From Bacteroidota bacterium (GTDB taxonomy: Bacteria > Bacteroidota > Bacteroidia > Flavobacteriales_D > Crocinitomicaceae), in contig VGMY01000001.1 in assembly GCA_016866255.1 (NCBI GenBank), positions 170,347-234,346 of the forward strand: a DNA stretch of 64,000 nucleotides. The letters are read 5' to 3'. The number at the start of each line of letters is the position of its first letter. The first letter of the stretch is position 1. A program made the translations under genes and the position numbers. The notes under the pieces were generated by a model. That model made no database searches. It was not told the DNA's origin and worked only from the letters and a program-made list of their open reading frames with translations. Positions 63,370 through 64,000 of this stretch are shown one piece after another.

Positions 63370-64000
63370 ATGAACAATTTTATTTTAGGTCTTTCCATTG
63401 CTTTTATTCTCAGTTCTTTTTCTTTTCACCAAGCACAATGTACAACGACCAATGCGAGCTCTTGCGTCTGCGAGGACGGTTCGTTGAACTGCTTGTTACT
63501 TCCCGATATTACGGCCTCATGGAAAGGAATCTCAAACAATGGGTGGACGGAGTATCCACAAACCAATGCGGGTACGAATTATCAAGGTCAAGGCCCGGAC
63601 AATGGACGTTTAAGGGTTACAGGATCCACTCCCAACATAGGCCATGGTTCCTTCACCGTCCGTGGGGTTGACAGTTATGGAAAACGTACATTTCTGTGCG
63701 GAAACGATACAGTTTTTAATGTTAATGCCTCCGGGACATTTACCTGCCCTAACGGCTATCCTAATCCAAAACAATTGTTGATTCAACGCATTTACAAAAA
63801 AAACAACCAACTCATGGCCTATGAAGACCATTATGCTGGAAGCGTAACCTACCACCCCGATCACGGACATAATCACGTGGATGATTGGGCAGTCATGACG
63901 CTAAGAATCCCAAACTCTGATCCCAACCCCTTAAATTGGCCAATTGTCGGAACAGGTGCAAAAATTGGTTTCTGCCTTATGGATTACGGGCCATGTGGAA
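63370..64000 (+). CDS. Secreted lysyl-oxidase-like protein, 5' part
   Basis: The ATG at 63370 opens a frame that runs off the window end with no stop (210 codons seen). Signal peptide MNNFILGLSIAFILSS...HQAQ. A Cys-rich N-part (CTTTNASSCVCEDGSLNCLLLPDI) is followed by a beta-rich part (FTVRGVDSYGK, FNVNASGTFTC). A His cluster YHPDHGHNHVDDWAVM and then IGFCLMDYGPCG match the copper-site and downstream blocks of bacterial lysyl-oxidase-family proteins. It may oxidise lysines or bind copper at the surface. A C-terminal sorting domain would lie outside the window. Confidence 0.7.
   Translation, partial: MNNFILGLSIAFILSSFSFHQAQCTTTNASSCVCEDGSLNCLLLPDITASWKGISNNGWTEYPQTNAGTNYQGQGPDNGRLRVTGSTPNIGHGSFTVRGVDSYGKRTFLCGNDTVFNVNASGTFTCPNGYPNPKQLLIQRIYKKNNQLMAYEDHYAGSVTYHPDHGHNHVDDWAVMTLRIPNSDPNPLNWPIVGTGAKIGFCLMDYGPCG

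Overview
This window reads as chromosomal DNA of a Bacteroidota bacterium, most likely order Flavobacteriales (a Crocinitomicaceae/Cryomorphaceae-like lineage; the rank is inference). Four lines of evidence support this. Several secreted proteins end in type IX secretion (T9SS) sorting domains of type A or type B. Many genes and both tRNAs are preceded by the Bacteroidota -7 element TAnnTTTG, and Shine-Dalgarno sequences are mostly absent. A SusC/TonB-type receptor carries a carboxypeptidase-regulatory-like N-terminus. The housekeeping gene set (fused SpeD-SpeE, EttA, OstA-like protein, CrtD-type desaturase) also fits. No rRNA, CRISPR array, insertion sequence or prophage gene was seen.

Layout. 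1-3.9 kb: 3' end of an M3 peptidase, tRNA-Met, a lectin/PKD-type T9SS protein and a possible permuted papain-like protein. 4.0-9.7 kb: a divergent pair of a CocE-like secreted hydrolase and a TonB-dependent receptor. 9.8-12.7 kb: a cluster of four related small secreted or membrane proteins shaped by recent segmental duplication, including a chimeric gene and a slippery A7 frameshift. 12.8-16.2 kb: DUF2237-like protein, TPR protein, carotenoid desaturase and HU. 16.3-20.7 kb: Kazal-repeat T9SS protein with a DAACS symporter, then an acyl-CoA carboxylase beta subunit. 20.7-23.9 kb: a glycosyltransferase and an A+T-rich accessory unit (unknown protein, gene with an in-frame stop, methyltransferase). 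24.1-28.5 kb: a tightly overlapping nonulosonic-acid (pseudaminic-like) operon with a fused SpsE-SpsF protein.

28.6-40.5 kb is mostly core: DEAD helicase; GT2-ettA; fur-like/STAS/purA/ostA; ychF-fahA-rel. 40.5-48.9 kb: M28 peptidase, mnmA, a three-gene S9 peptidase/GNAT/nuclease unit, FkbM methyltransferase and a lipoprotein. 48.9-55.0 kb is a six-gene leftward operon: subtilase, NTF2-like, prmC, ligA, small unknown protein, dapA. 55.1-61.8 kb: a T9SS subtilase, a T9SS sugar dehydrogenase, a lipoprotein, speD-speE fusion and ssb. 61.86-62.7 kb: tRNA-Asn followed by a dense patch of palindromic repeats, a 128-bp imperfect palindrome and a broken tRNA-Asn copy. The window closes with an acidic unknown protein and the 5' part of a lysyl-oxidase-like secreted protein.

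No clearly defined new defence or mobile system was found. The most unusual items are the duplicated gene cluster with its in-phase slippery heptamer, the tRNA-linked palindrome patch, the fused nonulosonate operon and the Kazal-repeat exported protein next to a transporter.
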